The position numbers and the translations under genes were made by a program. Positions 33,370 through 42,193 of a DNA stretch of 45,806 nt are shown in pieces; position 1 is the first letter of the stretch, and every line of letters starts with the position of its first letter. The DNA lies in NCBI GenBank assembly GCA_030038125.1, contig JASHPL010000447.1, positions 1-45,806 on the forward strand, in the 5' to 3' direction. The notes beneath the pieces are model-generated. The model saw nothing but the letters and a program-made list of their open reading frames with translations. It had not been told where the DNA came from and ran no database searches. Source of the DNA: Candidatus Sulfotelmatobacter sp. Its GTDB lineage: Bacteria > Acidobacteriota > Terriglobia > Terriglobales > Acidobacteriaceae.

Positions 33370-33852
33370 ATGGCGAAGACAACTGAAGCACGAACCTATG
33401 AAGAAGCGCTAGCCTGGCTGCGCGATCATGGATTTGACGTCACCGATGCCCCCGGCACCAATGGCCGCGTTTTTCTGCGCAAGTATAACGTGTCAGCGGC
33501 CATCCAGAAGGGACCGGACGACAGCGTCAAGATTTTTGCTTATCCGGGATACCTGATCGGAAGCGAGATTTCCAAGCTGGTGAACCGCGGATATCAGCAG
33601 TTCCTCAAGACCTCGAAAACCGAGATTCCGGCGACAGCCGACCATCTGAAAGCGCTGCACTCCTTTGCCGAGGAGCTCAAGGTCGCCCTGGGCCTGCCCA
33701 GCTTGTACAACGAATCGCTGGGAACGGTCAGTGAGGCGTATCAGTACGACCGCATTGTGGACCGCGATAAACCGACGGTGGAACGCCCGAGGCGTCCGTG
33801 GGAAGTGGCGGGGAAACCAGCGGCGGTCGCGGCGAAAAAGGGACGAGCGTAA
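33370..33852 (+). CDS. conserved hypothetical protein
   Basis: The 160-residue cytoplasmic protein begins MAKTTEARTYEEALAWLRDH and continues GFDVTDAPGTNGRVFLRKYN, then a strand-rich segment (AAIQKGPDDSVKIFAYPGYL). A helical segment follows, and a Lys/Ala-rich tail (KPAAVAAKKGRA). I recall similar proteins only from Acidobacteria and know of no function. ATG at 33370 gives the family-like start; an upstream ATG-like frame to 33319 is REP-poor spacer. The gene diverges from the cysteine synthase and converges with the heme/copper protein (gap 18 bases). Confidence 0.75.
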   Translation: MAKTTEARTYEEALAWLRDHGFDVTDAPGTNGRVFLRKYNVSAAIQKGPDDSVKIFAYPGYLIGSEISKLVNRGYQQFLKTSKTEIPATADHLKALHSFAEELKVALGLPSLYNESLGTVSEAYQYDRIVDRDKPTVERPRRPWEVAGKPAAVAAKKGRA

Positions 33853-33870
33853 TCGATGAAGATCCGTCCC

Positions 33871-35217
33871 CTATTTGTGTTCGTCTGAAGGTCCGCGGCG
33901 CTGGAAAAATTTCCATTTATCCATGCTGGCCGGCACGGCCACGTCGAAGAATCCCACCATCATCTCGTCTGAAGTCTGATCGCCCCAGGTGACCATTTTG
34001 TCGGGATCCGGATTATGCGGGTTATTCCGGGAATTGTCGTACCAGGCGATGGCGCGCAATTTGGTTCCCGCCTTGAGCAGGCGCGGCTCAGCCAGCTTGT
34101 AACTGAGTTGCCAGTGGAAGTGATAGTTGACGCGGAGCAGTACCTCGACGCTACCGTCGTCGTGCACGATGTCGTATTCAAAGCGCTTGCCGCGCAGATG
34201 CATGTGCGGAAACAGGCTCAGCAAGGTCGCGTCATTGGGCAGAGTTCCTTGCACTTCGACACGAAAATTGTCGGCACCCGGCGGAATGAGCAGGGCGTGA
34301 TTATTGAGTTGCAGAGTAATGACCTTCTGCCGCGGAGGAGTCTTGGCAAAAACCAGACCGATTTCGGTCTGATCCTGCTCTGCGGCGCCGTTGGTGGTGT
34401 AGTGCATCTGAAAGACGAGGTCTGAACCGGCGGGAACAAATTTCGCCATTCCATCGGGCCATTCGTCGGGAGAACTGCCGGGAGCGTAAACCAGGAGCAG
34501 GTCGCTGGTCGTTTCGTGGGTCTGGCGCTTCTCTTCTGGATCGGTGAGGGTCGCCGCGGTGAAGGGCTCTCCTACCGGCGCATGCCGCAGCCACGGCGAA
34601 TCGGGCGGACGGATATAAACGACGGCGTGATGCACATGGGCTGGACTTCCCGGCCGGAACTCCGACATCTGCACCCAGCGATCCTCGGCAAAATGCGTAG
34701 GCACGATCTCGTAGGTATATTCGATCTCTCCGTCAGCCGGAATCTGAACGGGTTTGGGCATTTTCACGGCGAGATCGGGTTGAGGGATGTTCCAGTGTTG
34801 GGTCCAGTGCTTCGGTGGAGGGGCAGTGTGCGGATCGCCGGCGGGTGAACCGGCGTTTACCCAGGCGAGGATGGCTGCGATCTGCTGGTCGGTCAAGGAG
34901 GGATCGTCGGCAAAATGGCCATAGTGCGGATCGGCGAACCAGGGCGGCATCATCTTTGTCGACACGGAATGGGCAATGGGATGCGCCCATTTTCGCGCCT
35001 CCTCATAGGTTTCCAGCGGCATGGGCGCAACTTCGCCAACGCGATGACAGTTCTGACAATGATCCTGCAGGATGGGCAGAACGTCTTTGTAGAAAGTTGG
35101 AGCAGGTTGCGCCAGCGTTGTCTGCGCGTTTTTTGCGGAGACCGGGTGGGGATTTGCTCTCGAGGCCAATAGGAGGGCGGCGCACATCACCGCGGCCATG
35201 AGGGCAAAGCTTTTCAC
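33871..35217 (-). CDS. exported heme protein with copper type II monooxygenase-like domain
   Basis: The 448-residue product has a signal peptide (residues 1-20) and a mono-heme cytochrome c region with CQNCH (Cys54, Cys57, His58; DVLPILQDHCQNCHRVGEVA). It then carries a two-part jellyroll resembling the ascorbate-dependent copper monooxygenases (peptidylglycine/dopamine type): HVHHAVVYIRPP, FQMHYTTNG and LFPHMHLRGKRFEY supply candidate copper ligands. The start is GTG at 35217, overlapping the TGA of the hydrolase gene (GTGA), so the two are translationally coupled. Residues about 22-31 (NPHPVSAKNA) are encoded by a family C repeat arm. Oxidation of a periplasmic substrate is plausible, but the substrate is unknown. 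Confidence 0.88.
   Translation of the reverse strand: MKSFALMAAVMCAALLLASRANPHPVSAKNAQTTLAQPAPTFYKDVLPILQDHCQNCHRVGEVAPMPLETYEEARKWAHPIAHSVSTKMMPPWFADPHYGHFADDPSLTDQQIAAILAWVNAGSPAGDPHTAPPPKHWTQHWNIPQPDLAVKMPKPVQIPADGEIEYTYEIVPTHFAEDRWVQMSEFRPGSPAHVHHAVVYIRPPDSPWLRHAPVGEPFTAATLTDPEEKRQTHETTSDLLLVYAPGSSPDEWPDGMAKFVPAGSDLVFQMHYTTNGAAEQDQTEIGLVFAKTPPRQKVITLQLNNHALLIPPGADNFRVEVQGTLPNDATLLSLFPHMHLRGKRFEYDIVHDDGSVEVLLRVNYHFHWQLSYKLAEPRLLKAGTKLRAIAWYDNSRNNPHNPDPDKMVTWGDQTSDEMMVGFFDVAVPASMDKWKFFQRRGPSDEHK
35126..35156. repeat. family C repeat arm inside a coding sequence
   Basis: TTTTTTGCGGAGACCGGGTGGGG (in two blocks, 35129-35151) closely matches the right arm of the hairpin at 24009-24050. It encodes the linker after the signal peptide of the heme/copper protein. 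Confidence 0.55.
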
Positions 35218-35927
35218 GACCGCAGAAACTCCAGCGCTAAGGCCCAGGCTTGCTTTGCCGAATGCGGCTCATAGGCGGGCCGCTGGTCGCAGAAGAATCC
35301 GTGATCGGCCTGCGAGAATTCGGCATTGACGTAAGGCTTGTGCTGAGCGGCGACCGCGTCGACCACGGATCGCCGCAGTTCGGGCGTGATGTGCTTATCC
35401 CGTCCGCCCCAGACGAGCAAAATTGGTCCATGAAGGGCAGGAGCGCGGTCGAGCAAATCCGGAGCGATGCCGCCTCCGTAGAAGGAGACCGCGGCGCGTA
35501 GGGGGACGACGCTATCCGCGATGAACGAAGTTTTCCCACCCATGCAGAACCCCACGCAGGAAATCTCATCGCGTTTTACTTTCGAATCGGAGCGCAGCCA
35601 GTCGTAGGTGGCGCGAATGTCGTCCTCGGCGGCTTCCTGTGTCAGCAGCTGAAGGTGCGGCCTAACGGATGCGAAATCGCTATAGGCCACCTCAAGACCC
35701 GGTGGAGCCGAGCGATGAAACAGCTCCGGAGCGATGGCGACGTATCCCTGCTCGGCAAACCGTTCCGTAACATCGCGGATATGGGCATTCACCCCGAAGG
35801 CTTCCTGAAAGACCATCAGGCCGGGATGCGGGCCATTGGCCTCTGGTTGAGCAACGTAGGCTTGCATCGGGGGACTGTCGGCGACCTTCAACTGAATTTT
35901 TTCTGTCACGAGTCCAGCGCGAGCCAT
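35214..35927 (-). CDS. dienelactone hydrolase family protein
   Basis: The 237-residue hydrolase has the nucleophile elbow GFCMGG with Cys128 as in dienelactone hydrolase, the conserved Glu42 in VFQEAFG, the acid in WGGRDKHI and the base in ADHGFFCD. Classical members open dienelactones in chlorocatechol breakdown; many others have unknown esterase activity. ATG at 35927 is chosen because GGAGG lies eight bases upstream; the frame stays open to 35996. It is the first gene of a two-gene operon with the heme/copper protein (GTGA overlap). Confidence 0.92.
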   Translation of the reverse strand: MARAGLVTEKIQLKVADSPPMQAYVAQPEANGPHPGLMVFQEAFGVNAHIRDVTERFAEQGYVAIAPELFHRSAPPGLEVAYSDFASVRPHLQLLTQEAAEDDIRATYDWLRSDSKVKRDEISCVGFCMGGKTSFIADSVVPLRAAVSFYGGGIAPDLLDRAPALHGPILLVWGGRDKHITPELRRSVVDAVAAQHKPYVNAEFSQADHGFFCDQRPAYEPHSAKQAWALALEFLRS

Positions 35928-36103
35928 CAATGCGATCCTCCGATCAGAGCGCGCCCACTCCAGTCTCGCATAAAGCTCGGATGTGCGGACAGCCACCAGC
36001 CTTGGCTTGAGTGCGGTCCGAAGAAGAACCGCTGGCTTTAGCGAAGCTCAATAGCAGGACGGGTCAGCGTCACAGATGGAAAAAATGCTACAGTCATCAG
36101 TTC

Positions 36104-37138
36104 ATGTCAGCATCCAATTCAAGGTTCGTTCGCGCCTGTAAATCGGAGGCTGTCGACCGCACACCGGTATGGTTCATGCGCCAGGCGGGACGCTACATGG
36201 CCGAATATCGCGCGGTCCGCAAACAGCATTCGCTCCTGGAAATATGCAAAAAGCCCGAGCTAGCCGCGGAAGTCACGATCACCGCCGCGGAGATTCTCCA
36301 GGTCGATGCGGCGATCATCTTCGCCGACCTGTTGCTGCCGCTCGAAGTGATGGGCCTGCCCTTCCACTTTTCGACGGGTGAGGGGCCGGTGATCGAAAAG
36401 CCGGTCCGTACGAAGCAAGAAATCGAACGCCTGCGCACGGATCGCGCGGCCGAACTGGGGTACGTTTCTGAAGCGGTGAACCTGGTTGCCAGGCATTTCG
36501 CGGATCGCGTGCCGGTGATCGGATTCTGCGGCGCACCCTTCACTCTTGCCAGCTACATGATCGAGGGCGGCGGTTCTCGCAATTACGTTCACACGAAGAA
36601 GATGATGTACAACGCGCCCGCTGATTGGGACTTGCTCATGCAGAAGCTGGTCGCGGTGACGACTGAATATGCGGCTGACCAAGTGCGGGCGGGAGCGGAC
36701 GCCATTCAGATCTTCGACAGCTGGGTCGGCTGCCTGAGCGTGGAAGACTATCTCCGCTACGTTTTGCCGCAGGTTTCGAGCATGGTGAAGCAACTGCATA
36801 AGACGGGCGTGCCCATCATTTACTTTGGTACGGATAGCGCCACCCTGCTAGGAGCGATGAAAGAAACAGGTGCCGATGTGATTGGGCTCGATTGGCGGAT
36901 TCCGCTGGATGAAGGCTGGCAACGTCTCGACCACGCATGCGCCGTGCAAGGGAATCTGGATCCTGTGTTGCTTTTCGCGGAGTGGAAGGAATTGAAATCG
37001 CGGGCAGAGGCAATTCTGCGGAGCGCGGGCGGACGCGCGGGCCACATTTTTAATCTGGGTCACGGCATCCTGCCCGAAACCCCAGTCGAGAACGTCAAAC
37101 ATCTGGCGCGTTTTGTGCAAGAGTATTCGGCGCATTGA
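36104..37138 (+). CDS. hemE: uroporphyrinogen decarboxylase
   Basis: HemE removes four acetate carboxyls from uroporphyrinogen III to give coproporphyrinogen III in heme synthesis. The 344-residue chain has the hallmark PVWFMRQAGRYM near the N-terminus, then IIFADLLLPLEVMG, GFCGAPFTLASYMIEGG, IFDSWVG and NLGHGILPETP. Catalytic Arg and Asp residues in the first two segments are present. ATG at 36104 fits the family length; a further 31 upstream codons are open but unlike the family. It is followed after 16 bases by hemG, surely one operon. Confidence 0.97.
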   Translation: MSASNSRFVRACKSEAVDRTPVWFMRQAGRYMAEYRAVRKQHSLLEICKKPELAAEVTITAAEILQVDAAIIFADLLLPLEVMGLPFHFSTGEGPVIEKPVRTKQEIERLRTDRAAELGYVSEAVNLVARHFADRVPVIGFCGAPFTLASYMIEGGGSRNYVHTKKMMYNAPADWDLLMQKLVAVTTEYAADQVRAGADAIQIFDSWVGCLSVEDYLRYVLPQVSSMVKQLHKTGVPIIYFGTDSATLLGAMKETGADVIGLDWRIPLDEGWQRLDHACAVQGNLDPVLLFAEWKELKSRAEAILRSAGGRAGHIFNLGHGILPETPVENVKHLARFVQEYSAH

Positions 37139-37154
37139 TTAGAAGCCGCATTTC

Positions 37155-38546
37155 ATGACACGTATCGCCATCATTGGCGGAGGGATCTCGGGGCTCTCCG
37201 CTGCCTTCGAATTGGAACAGCAGCGCCGGGGAGGGGTCGAGCTGGAATATGTTCTGTACGAATCCTCGTCGAGCCTGGGCGGCGTGTTGCGTACGGAGCA
37301 TATGGACGGGTGCACCGTCGAAGCAGGACCCGATTCTTTCGTGTCAGAAAAGCCCTGGGCTGCAGATCTGTGCCGCGAACTGGGTCTTGGCGATCAATTG
37401 ATCGGATCGAATGACGCCGATCGTAAGACTTACATTCTGACGCACGGTCGCTTGATCGAGATGCCGGATGGGCTGATGTTCATGGTCCCCACAAAAATTC
37501 TGCCCACTGGCTTTTCCCCGCTTTTTTCCTGGAAGACGAAGCTGCGCATGATGCGGGAGTTGTACCATCCACCGCGCGCCGCCGATCAGGACGAATCGGT
37601 GGCCGTATTCGTGGAGCGCCATTATGGCCCAGAAATGGTGGATCGTCTGGCCGATCCGCTGCTCTCGGGCGTGTACGGAGGGGAAGCGGCAAATCTCAGT
37701 GTTCGCGCCGTACTGCCGCGCTTCGCCGACATGGAGCGCACCCATGGCAGCCTCGGCCGGGCCATGCTTGCGGCACGCAAAAAGATGAAGGCAATGCGCA
37801 AATCCGCGCCGCCTCTTTTCACTTCGCTGAAAAGCGGTATGCAGTACCTGGCGGAAACCGTAGTCACGTACCTCACGCCGGAATGGCTGCTCAAGAACGC
37901 GCCCGTCGAAGTCATTGAACCGCAAGAAGGCGGATGGGCCGTATCGGTAAGAGCGGAGTCGAATCATTTCGACAAGGTAATTGTTGCCTTGCCCGCGCCG
38001 GCAGCTGCGCAAATCCTGCGTAACGTTAGTCCTGAGCTTGCCCATGAGCTTTCGGCGGTGCAATACAGTTCCTCGATCACGGTGGGACTCGCCTTTGATC
38101 GCGAGGTTCGCCAGTCGCTGCCGCCGGGATTTGGCTTTCTTGTTCCCCGCAGCGAAGGCAAGCAACTGCTGGCGGCGACATTTGTCCACAACAAATTTCC
38201 GCACCGCGCTCCGGAAGACCGCGCCCTGCTGCGCTGTTTTTTTGCGGGAGTGAATGCGGAGACCGTTTGGCCGCTGAGCGACGAGCAAATTGTCGGAATT
38301 GTGCGCAATGACTTGCAGCAGATTCTCGGTTTACGTGCCGAGCCGCTGTTTGCGCGTGTTTACAAATGGAAATCCGCGATGGCGCAGTATGGGGTGCGAC
38401 ACCTGGAGCGGCTGGGACGCATTGAGCACCTTCGCCGGCAATTGCCCGGCCTTGCGCTCGCTGGGAACGCTTATCGCGGCATCGGCGTGCCGGATTGTGT
38501 GCGGTCGGGGAGAGACGCGGCGCGAGAGGCGAGCAAAAGCGGCTAA
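37155..38546 (+). CDS. hemG: protoporphyrinogen/coproporphyrinogen oxidase (HemY/HemG type)
   Basis: This FAD enzyme oxidises the porphyrinogen ring with oxygen. The 463-residue chain has the FAD Rossmann motif IIGGGISGLSAAFELE, the family segments SSSLGGVLRTEHMDG, VEAGPDSFVSEKPW, ADPLLSGVYGGEAANLS and FTSLKSGMQYLAE, and the C-terminal FAD contact LAGNAYRGIGVPDCVRSG. The residue set does not tell whether the natural substrate is protoporphyrinogen IX or coproporphyrinogen III (the coproporphyrin-dependent route). It is coupled to hemE. No hemH or ferrochelatase is nearby. Confidence 0.95.
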   Translation: MTRIAIIGGGISGLSAAFELEQQRRGGVELEYVLYESSSSLGGVLRTEHMDGCTVEAGPDSFVSEKPWAADLCRELGLGDQLIGSNDADRKTYILTHGRLIEMPDGLMFMVPTKILPTGFSPLFSWKTKLRMMRELYHPPRAADQDESVAVFVERHYGPEMVDRLADPLLSGVYGGEAANLSVRAVLPRFADMERTHGSLGRAMLAARKKMKAMRKSAPPLFTSLKSGMQYLAETVVTYLTPEWLLKNAPVEVIEPQEGGWAVSVRAESNHFDKVIVALPAPAAAQILRNVSPELAHELSAVQYSSSITVGLAFDREVRQSLPPGFGFLVPRSEGKQLLAATFVHNKFPHRAPEDRALLRCFFAGVNAETVWPLSDEQIVGIVRNDLQQILGLRAEPLFARVYKWKSAMAQYGVRHLERLGRIEHLRRQLPGLALAGNAYRGIGVPDCVRSGRDAAREASKSG

Positions 38547-38661
38547 GGTCGAGTCGGCTGCGTGCAGTTATCGTCGCGGATGCCGCGCTTTCAAGAACGG
38601 GACCTGGGCGAGTTTTTCCCGCAAGCTGTGAACTCGTGTCGTTCGCTCACTTCGTGGTTCC

Positions 38662-38704
38662 CACGTCTCGCAAAACCGGCGAGACCCTTCGGCTTCGCTC
38701 AGGG
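38662..38704. repeat. palindromic repeat at the 3' end of the CPBP protease gene
   Basis: CACGTCTCGCAAAACCGGCG then AGAC, followed by CCCTTCGGCTTCGCTCAGGG (38685-38704). The TGA stop of the minus-strand protease is the complement of TCA inside the second part. The GTTCCCACGTCTCGC start resembles GTTCCCACATGTCGC near 29512. Confidence 0.6.
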
Positions 38705-39667
38705 CTGGCTATGGGGTATCCCAGCCGGTGGTGGGTACACGCGATCGAAAGCGACCCATATCACCGCAATCACCACAAAGCACAGAAGGCTGCCTTCAGG
38801 GCCGACCGATCCTCCTGTAAGCCAGGGCGACCCATGCAAGGAAGAGTTCAGCAGGTGTCCGGGAGAAACCATCCCGCTGTCGGGAACGGAATAGAAGAAC
38901 GACTCGCCCCAATCCCAGGCAGCATGAAATCCAACCGCAAACCATAAATTCCCTGTGCGCCGCAGGGTCAGACAGAAAAACAACCCGATGCAGGCCGCCG
39001 CCAGCACGCCGGGCCAGTGCTCACCTTCATTGGCGAGATGAATCAATCCAAACGAAGCGGAGAGAGCCAAGGCTGCCGGCCAGAATCCAATGCCGCGGGC
39101 GAGAGTGAATTGTGTGTATCCGCGCAAGAGGAATTCTTCGAACAAGCCAACCAGCAGAAACATCGCCGACCAGTACAGGGCAAACTTGGCGATGCGCACA
39201 CCGTGGAGCACGATCCCGCCGAAATCGAAATCGTGGAATCCGTACAATGCGAAGATCAATGCGGAAATGCTCACGAATCCCCAGATCGCGCCTAACCAGA
39301 AAAGCTTGCCCAAAGCTCGGCGAAGCGGGAGTCCGTATATGCCCCACGCGCGTTTTTCCACCCGCGACAGAATGAGCGCGGGGACGACCGCAGCGACCAA
39401 CCCTGCCAATTCGAAAAGACCCTCGCTCCAGCGTGGACTCATGCGCGGCGACGCCCTTACCCAGTCCGCGGCAGCGAGACTCAATAATCTTTCAAGCAGA
39501 AAGAACATCAATAGATAAAAAGCGAAGGCCCAGCCGGAGCGCAGACCTTGCGGTCCCAGAAACAAGGTTCGGGCATAGGATGGCTGCGCCGCGGCGGCGA
39601 AGTCCGGCGCCGGATTCTCCGGTATTTCCCCTGGCGGCTTCTGCTGGTTGGTTTGGAGATCGTTCAT
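38699..39667 (-). CDS. CPBP-family intramembrane metalloprotease
   Basis: The 322-residue membrane protein has about eight hydrophobic segments and the CPBP/Abi glutamic-protease motifs: GLFEEFLLRGY (catalytic Glu-Glu and Arg), FGLIHL and GFHAAWDW. Relatives process prenylated or membrane proteins, or confer bacteriocin immunity; the substrate here is unknown. ATG at 39667 is preferred (MNDLQTNQQ) over one eleven codons upstream; neither has a strong ribosome-binding site. Its stop codon is part of a palindromic repeat. It converges with hemG and diverges from the membrane protein at 39724 by 56 bases. Confidence 0.9.
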   Translation of the reverse strand: MNDLQTNQQKPPGEIPENPAPDFAAAAQPSYARTLFLGPQGLRSGWAFAFYLLMFFLLERLLSLAAADWVRASPRMSPRWSEGLFELAGLVAAVVPALILSRVEKRAWGIYGLPLRRALGKLFWLGAIWGFVSISALIFALYGFHDFDFGGIVLHGVRIAKFALYWSAMFLLVGLFEEFLLRGYTQFTLARGIGFWPAALALSASFGLIHLANEGEHWPGVLAAACIGLFFCLTLRRTGNLWFAVGFHAAWDWGESFFYSVPDSGMVSPGHLLNSSLHGSPWLTGGSVGPEGSLLCFVVIAVIWVAFDRVYPPPAGIPHSQP

Positions 39668-39723
39668 GGCGGAACTTTGTGCGCGCAAGGCCTCCGCCAT
39701 GGTAAAACACTCGGCTCGACCTT

Positions 39724-40944
39724 ATGCGGCCATATTTCACACGGGAGCGGTTTGGACAGGCGCAATTTCTCGCCGGATTGCTGCTGCTCGCTTTCCTGGC
39801 ACAGGCTTTGTGGCTGGCGCATGCCGAACTTCGTGCGGCGGAGGGCCCGCAGGATCAGGAGGCAGTTCGCATCAGCGAAGGATGGCGGCAATGGCATGGA
39901 CACGGCGTTGCGGGCGCCCCTGTGCTGGAAACGAGCGCGCTGTTTTCAGGAGAAGCTCCGGTTTTTGATCGCGAGCATTCCCCGTTGCTTTACCTGGTTT
40001 CTGCAGCGCCGCTGCTAGCCTGGCCGCACGATCTGGATCGCGAGTCGTCGTTGTACTGGCAGTGGCTGCCGCGAGTTCCGTTCCTTGCTTGCGGAGTGTT
40101 TCTTGGAGCCTCGTTGTGGTACGTAGCTCGGCGGCTTTGCGGAAACATCGGAGGGTTCATCGCACTCACGTTTTACTGCTTCTCGCCGTCTCTGCTGCAG
40201 GCGAGCGCCGTCTGGCACACTGAACCGGAAATTCTTGCCGCCTGGGGCTCATTCGGGGCGGTCTTTACCTCGATCGCGGTGGCGCACACACTTTATGCCC
40301 CGCGGGAAGTCGTGCTGTGGAACTGGCGGCGCATCGTGCTGCTTAGCGTCTCATTGGCGATCGCGATTGGATCGCAGTTCTCGATGATCATTCTCGTTCC
40401 GATTACATTGATCTTTCTACTTTATGTCGCGCCCGTGCGGAGAAGAGCGGGACTTGTGATCTGGCTTGTGGCTTGCGTGTTAGGCGGTGTGCTGTTATTC
40501 GCTCTTTACTTTTTTCATGGACAGGCATTCATGGCGAGCTTGCGGCACGCGATTTTGTGGGGCGCAACCTGGCGCGGATTTACCGTACTCGGAGTCTACA
40601 AAGAAGTAGCGGTACAGATCCGGCGCGCATGCCCCGCATTGATGGTGGCGTTGCCGGCCGCGATCCTGACCTATGCCTTCTGGCGTCGTGCGCGCTATTT
40701 TGGCAATACCGCTCCGTTTTTGGTAGGGGTGTTATTTCTTGCGCTTGCCATGGCGCATCCGGATCTCGCCGGCGCGGGATTTCTGCTCGCGGCAATCCCC
40801 TTCCTCTTCATCTTCGCTGCCGGAGTGCTTGCAGACCTGATGGAAACTCGTTATCGGAGTCTGGTTGGCGCTTGCGTCCTCGGATTGATGCTGGCTTACG
40901 TGGCGTGGAGCGTAACCAGTCTCATGCAGGTGCCGATCGGCTAA
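39724..40944 (+). CDS. polytopic membrane protein, possibly GT-C glycosyltransferase-like
   Basis: The 406-residue protein has about nine to ten hydrophobic segments from residue 14 to the end. A periplasmic-type loop after the first segment contains acidic residues and the segment FDREHSPLLYLVSAAP. It recalls the first loop of GT-C dolichyl-phosphate-mannose-type transferases (E/D residues followed by PPLYY). The rest shows no recognised motif. I would annotate it as a hypothetical membrane protein with possible lipid-linked sugar transfer; that part is inference. The next gene starts 65 bases downstream. Confidence 0.8.
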   Translation: MRPYFTRERFGQAQFLAGLLLLAFLAQALWLAHAELRAAEGPQDQEAVRISEGWRQWHGHGVAGAPVLETSALFSGEAPVFDREHSPLLYLVSAAPLLAWPHDLDRESSLYWQWLPRVPFLACGVFLGASLWYVARRLCGNIGGFIALTFYCFSPSLLQASAVWHTEPEILAAWGSFGAVFTSIAVAHTLYAPREVVLWNWRRIVLLSVSLAIAIGSQFSMIILVPITLIFLLYVAPVRRRAGLVIWLVACVLGGVLLFALYFFHGQAFMASLRHAILWGATWRGFTVLGVYKEVAVQIRRACPALMVALPAAILTYAFWRRARYFGNTAPFLVGVLFLALAMAHPDLAGAGFLLAAIPFLFIFAAGVLADLMETRYRSLVGACVLGLMLAYVAWSVTSLMQVPIG

Positions 40945-41009
40945 AAGTAGAGCGAGCGGCTCACGATTCTGTCAGATGGCTGTCTGCTAGACTTTTGAAA
41001 TCCGAATCT

Positions 41010-42170
41010 ATGACTCGAAGATGCACGCTTGTTCTCGCGACTCTGCTTATTATTTGCGGACTTATTATCCTGATGGCGGCAGCCAAACCACAGCCGCATC
41101 CGTCAGTGCAGAATTCCCAAGCAGCGGTACCAGCGGCACAAATTAAAACCGCCGAAGAAGCTTTCAAGAATATTCAGGTGCTCAAGGGAGTTCCTGCCGA
41201 CCAGTTGATTCCGACCATGCAGTTCATCTCAGCCTCGCTGGGCGTGGAGTGCGAGTTCTGCCATGTGAAGGGAGCATTCGAAAAGGACGATAAGAAGCCG
41301 AAGCAAACAGCGCGCAAGATGATCGAGATGATGTTTGCGATCAATGCGGATAATTTCGACAGAAATCGGGAAGTCACTTGTTACTCATGCCATCGCGGGA
41401 GGACAAGTCCGGTGGGCATTCCGCCGGTGCTGGGTGCGGAAGCGAGAAGTATGAGCGAACTCACGCAAACGCAGGCCGAAGGCAAGCAGAACACGGGCCC
41501 TACACCGGATCAACTGATCGAAAAGTATGTGCGGGCCAGCGGAGGAAGCACGGCGATCGATAAAATTACGACGCGGGTGATGAAAGGGAAGATCGAGTTT
41601 GCTGGCATGTCCTATCCCATCGATATTTATTCCAAAGAACCCGACGAGCGGATTTCTTTCATGCACATGCAGGAAGGAGATAGCGTCACCGCATTCAACG
41701 GGCACGAAGGGTGGATGAGCATGACCGGCCGGCCGCTGCACGAGATACGCGGCGGCGAGCTAGAGGAAGCTGCCATCGATGCCGACCTGCATCTGGCGAC
41801 GCATTTGAAGCAAATGTTTAGTGGGATGGAGGCGCGCGGAACTGAGAAAGTGAATGATCAGCCAGCGTACCTGCTTGTGGGCGAGCGCGAAGGCAAGCCG
41901 CCAATCCTGCTGTATTTTGACCAGCAAAGCGGGTTGCTGTTGCGGATGCTGCGCTTCACCGAAACTGCGCTGGGCCGGTTGCCGACGCAAATCGATTACG
42001 CTGATTACCGGGAGAGTGATGGCGTAAAGATCCCCTATCGCTGGACCCTGGCGCGCCCAAACGGGGAATTTACGGTCCAGATCAGCGAGTTGCAGCAAAA
42101 TGTTGCGATCGACGATGCGAAATTTGTCAGGCCCTTCGCCCCCGGGGGGACCGAGGCCAACCCGAAGTAA
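41010..42170 (+). CDS. exported two-heme cytochrome c (reaction-centre cytochrome c subunit family) with C-terminal beta domain
   Basis: The 386-residue product has an N-terminal hydrophobic signal (residues about 6-25). A di-heme region follows with CEFCH and CYSCH motifs (about residues 76-80 and 126-130, inside FISASLGVECEFCHVKGAF and EVTCYSCHRGRT). The C-terminal half (from about residue 165; QLIEKYVRASGGSTAIDKI) is a lipoprotein-like beta-barrel/sandwich domain. It belongs to the family often labelled 'photosynthetic reaction center cytochrome c subunit', but nothing here implies photosynthesis; in Acidobacteria it is probably a periplasmic electron carrier. ATG at 41010 is chosen from the signal peptide; a long open frame upstream overlaps the previous gene and is not coding. 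The ribosome-binding site is weak. Confidence 0.9.
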   Translation: MTRRCTLVLATLLIICGLIILMAAAKPQPHPSVQNSQAAVPAAQIKTAEEAFKNIQVLKGVPADQLIPTMQFISASLGVECEFCHVKGAFEKDDKKPKQTARKMIEMMFAINADNFDRNREVTCYSCHRGRTSPVGIPPVLGAEARSMSELTQTQAEGKQNTGPTPDQLIEKYVRASGGSTAIDKITTRVMKGKIEFAGMSYPIDIYSKEPDERISFMHMQEGDSVTAFNGHEGWMSMTGRPLHEIRGGELEEAAIDADLHLATHLKQMFSGMEARGTEKVNDQPAYLLVGEREGKPPILLYFDQQSGLLLRMLRFTETALGRLPTQIDYADYRESDGVKIPYRWTLARPNGEFTVQISELQQNVAIDDAKFVRPFAPGGTEANPK

Positions 42171-42193
42171 TGACCGAGCAGAGATTAGGATGA

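Noticed and set aside
40473-41009. Upstream extension of the two-heme cytochrome frame
   Set aside because: It overlaps the membrane protein gene and has no family resemblance; the signal peptide starts at 41010.
41010-42170. Photosynthesis, suggested by the 'reaction center cytochrome c' family name
   Set aside because: Only the cytochrome family is shared. There are two hemes rather than four and no pigment or reaction-centre gene in the window.
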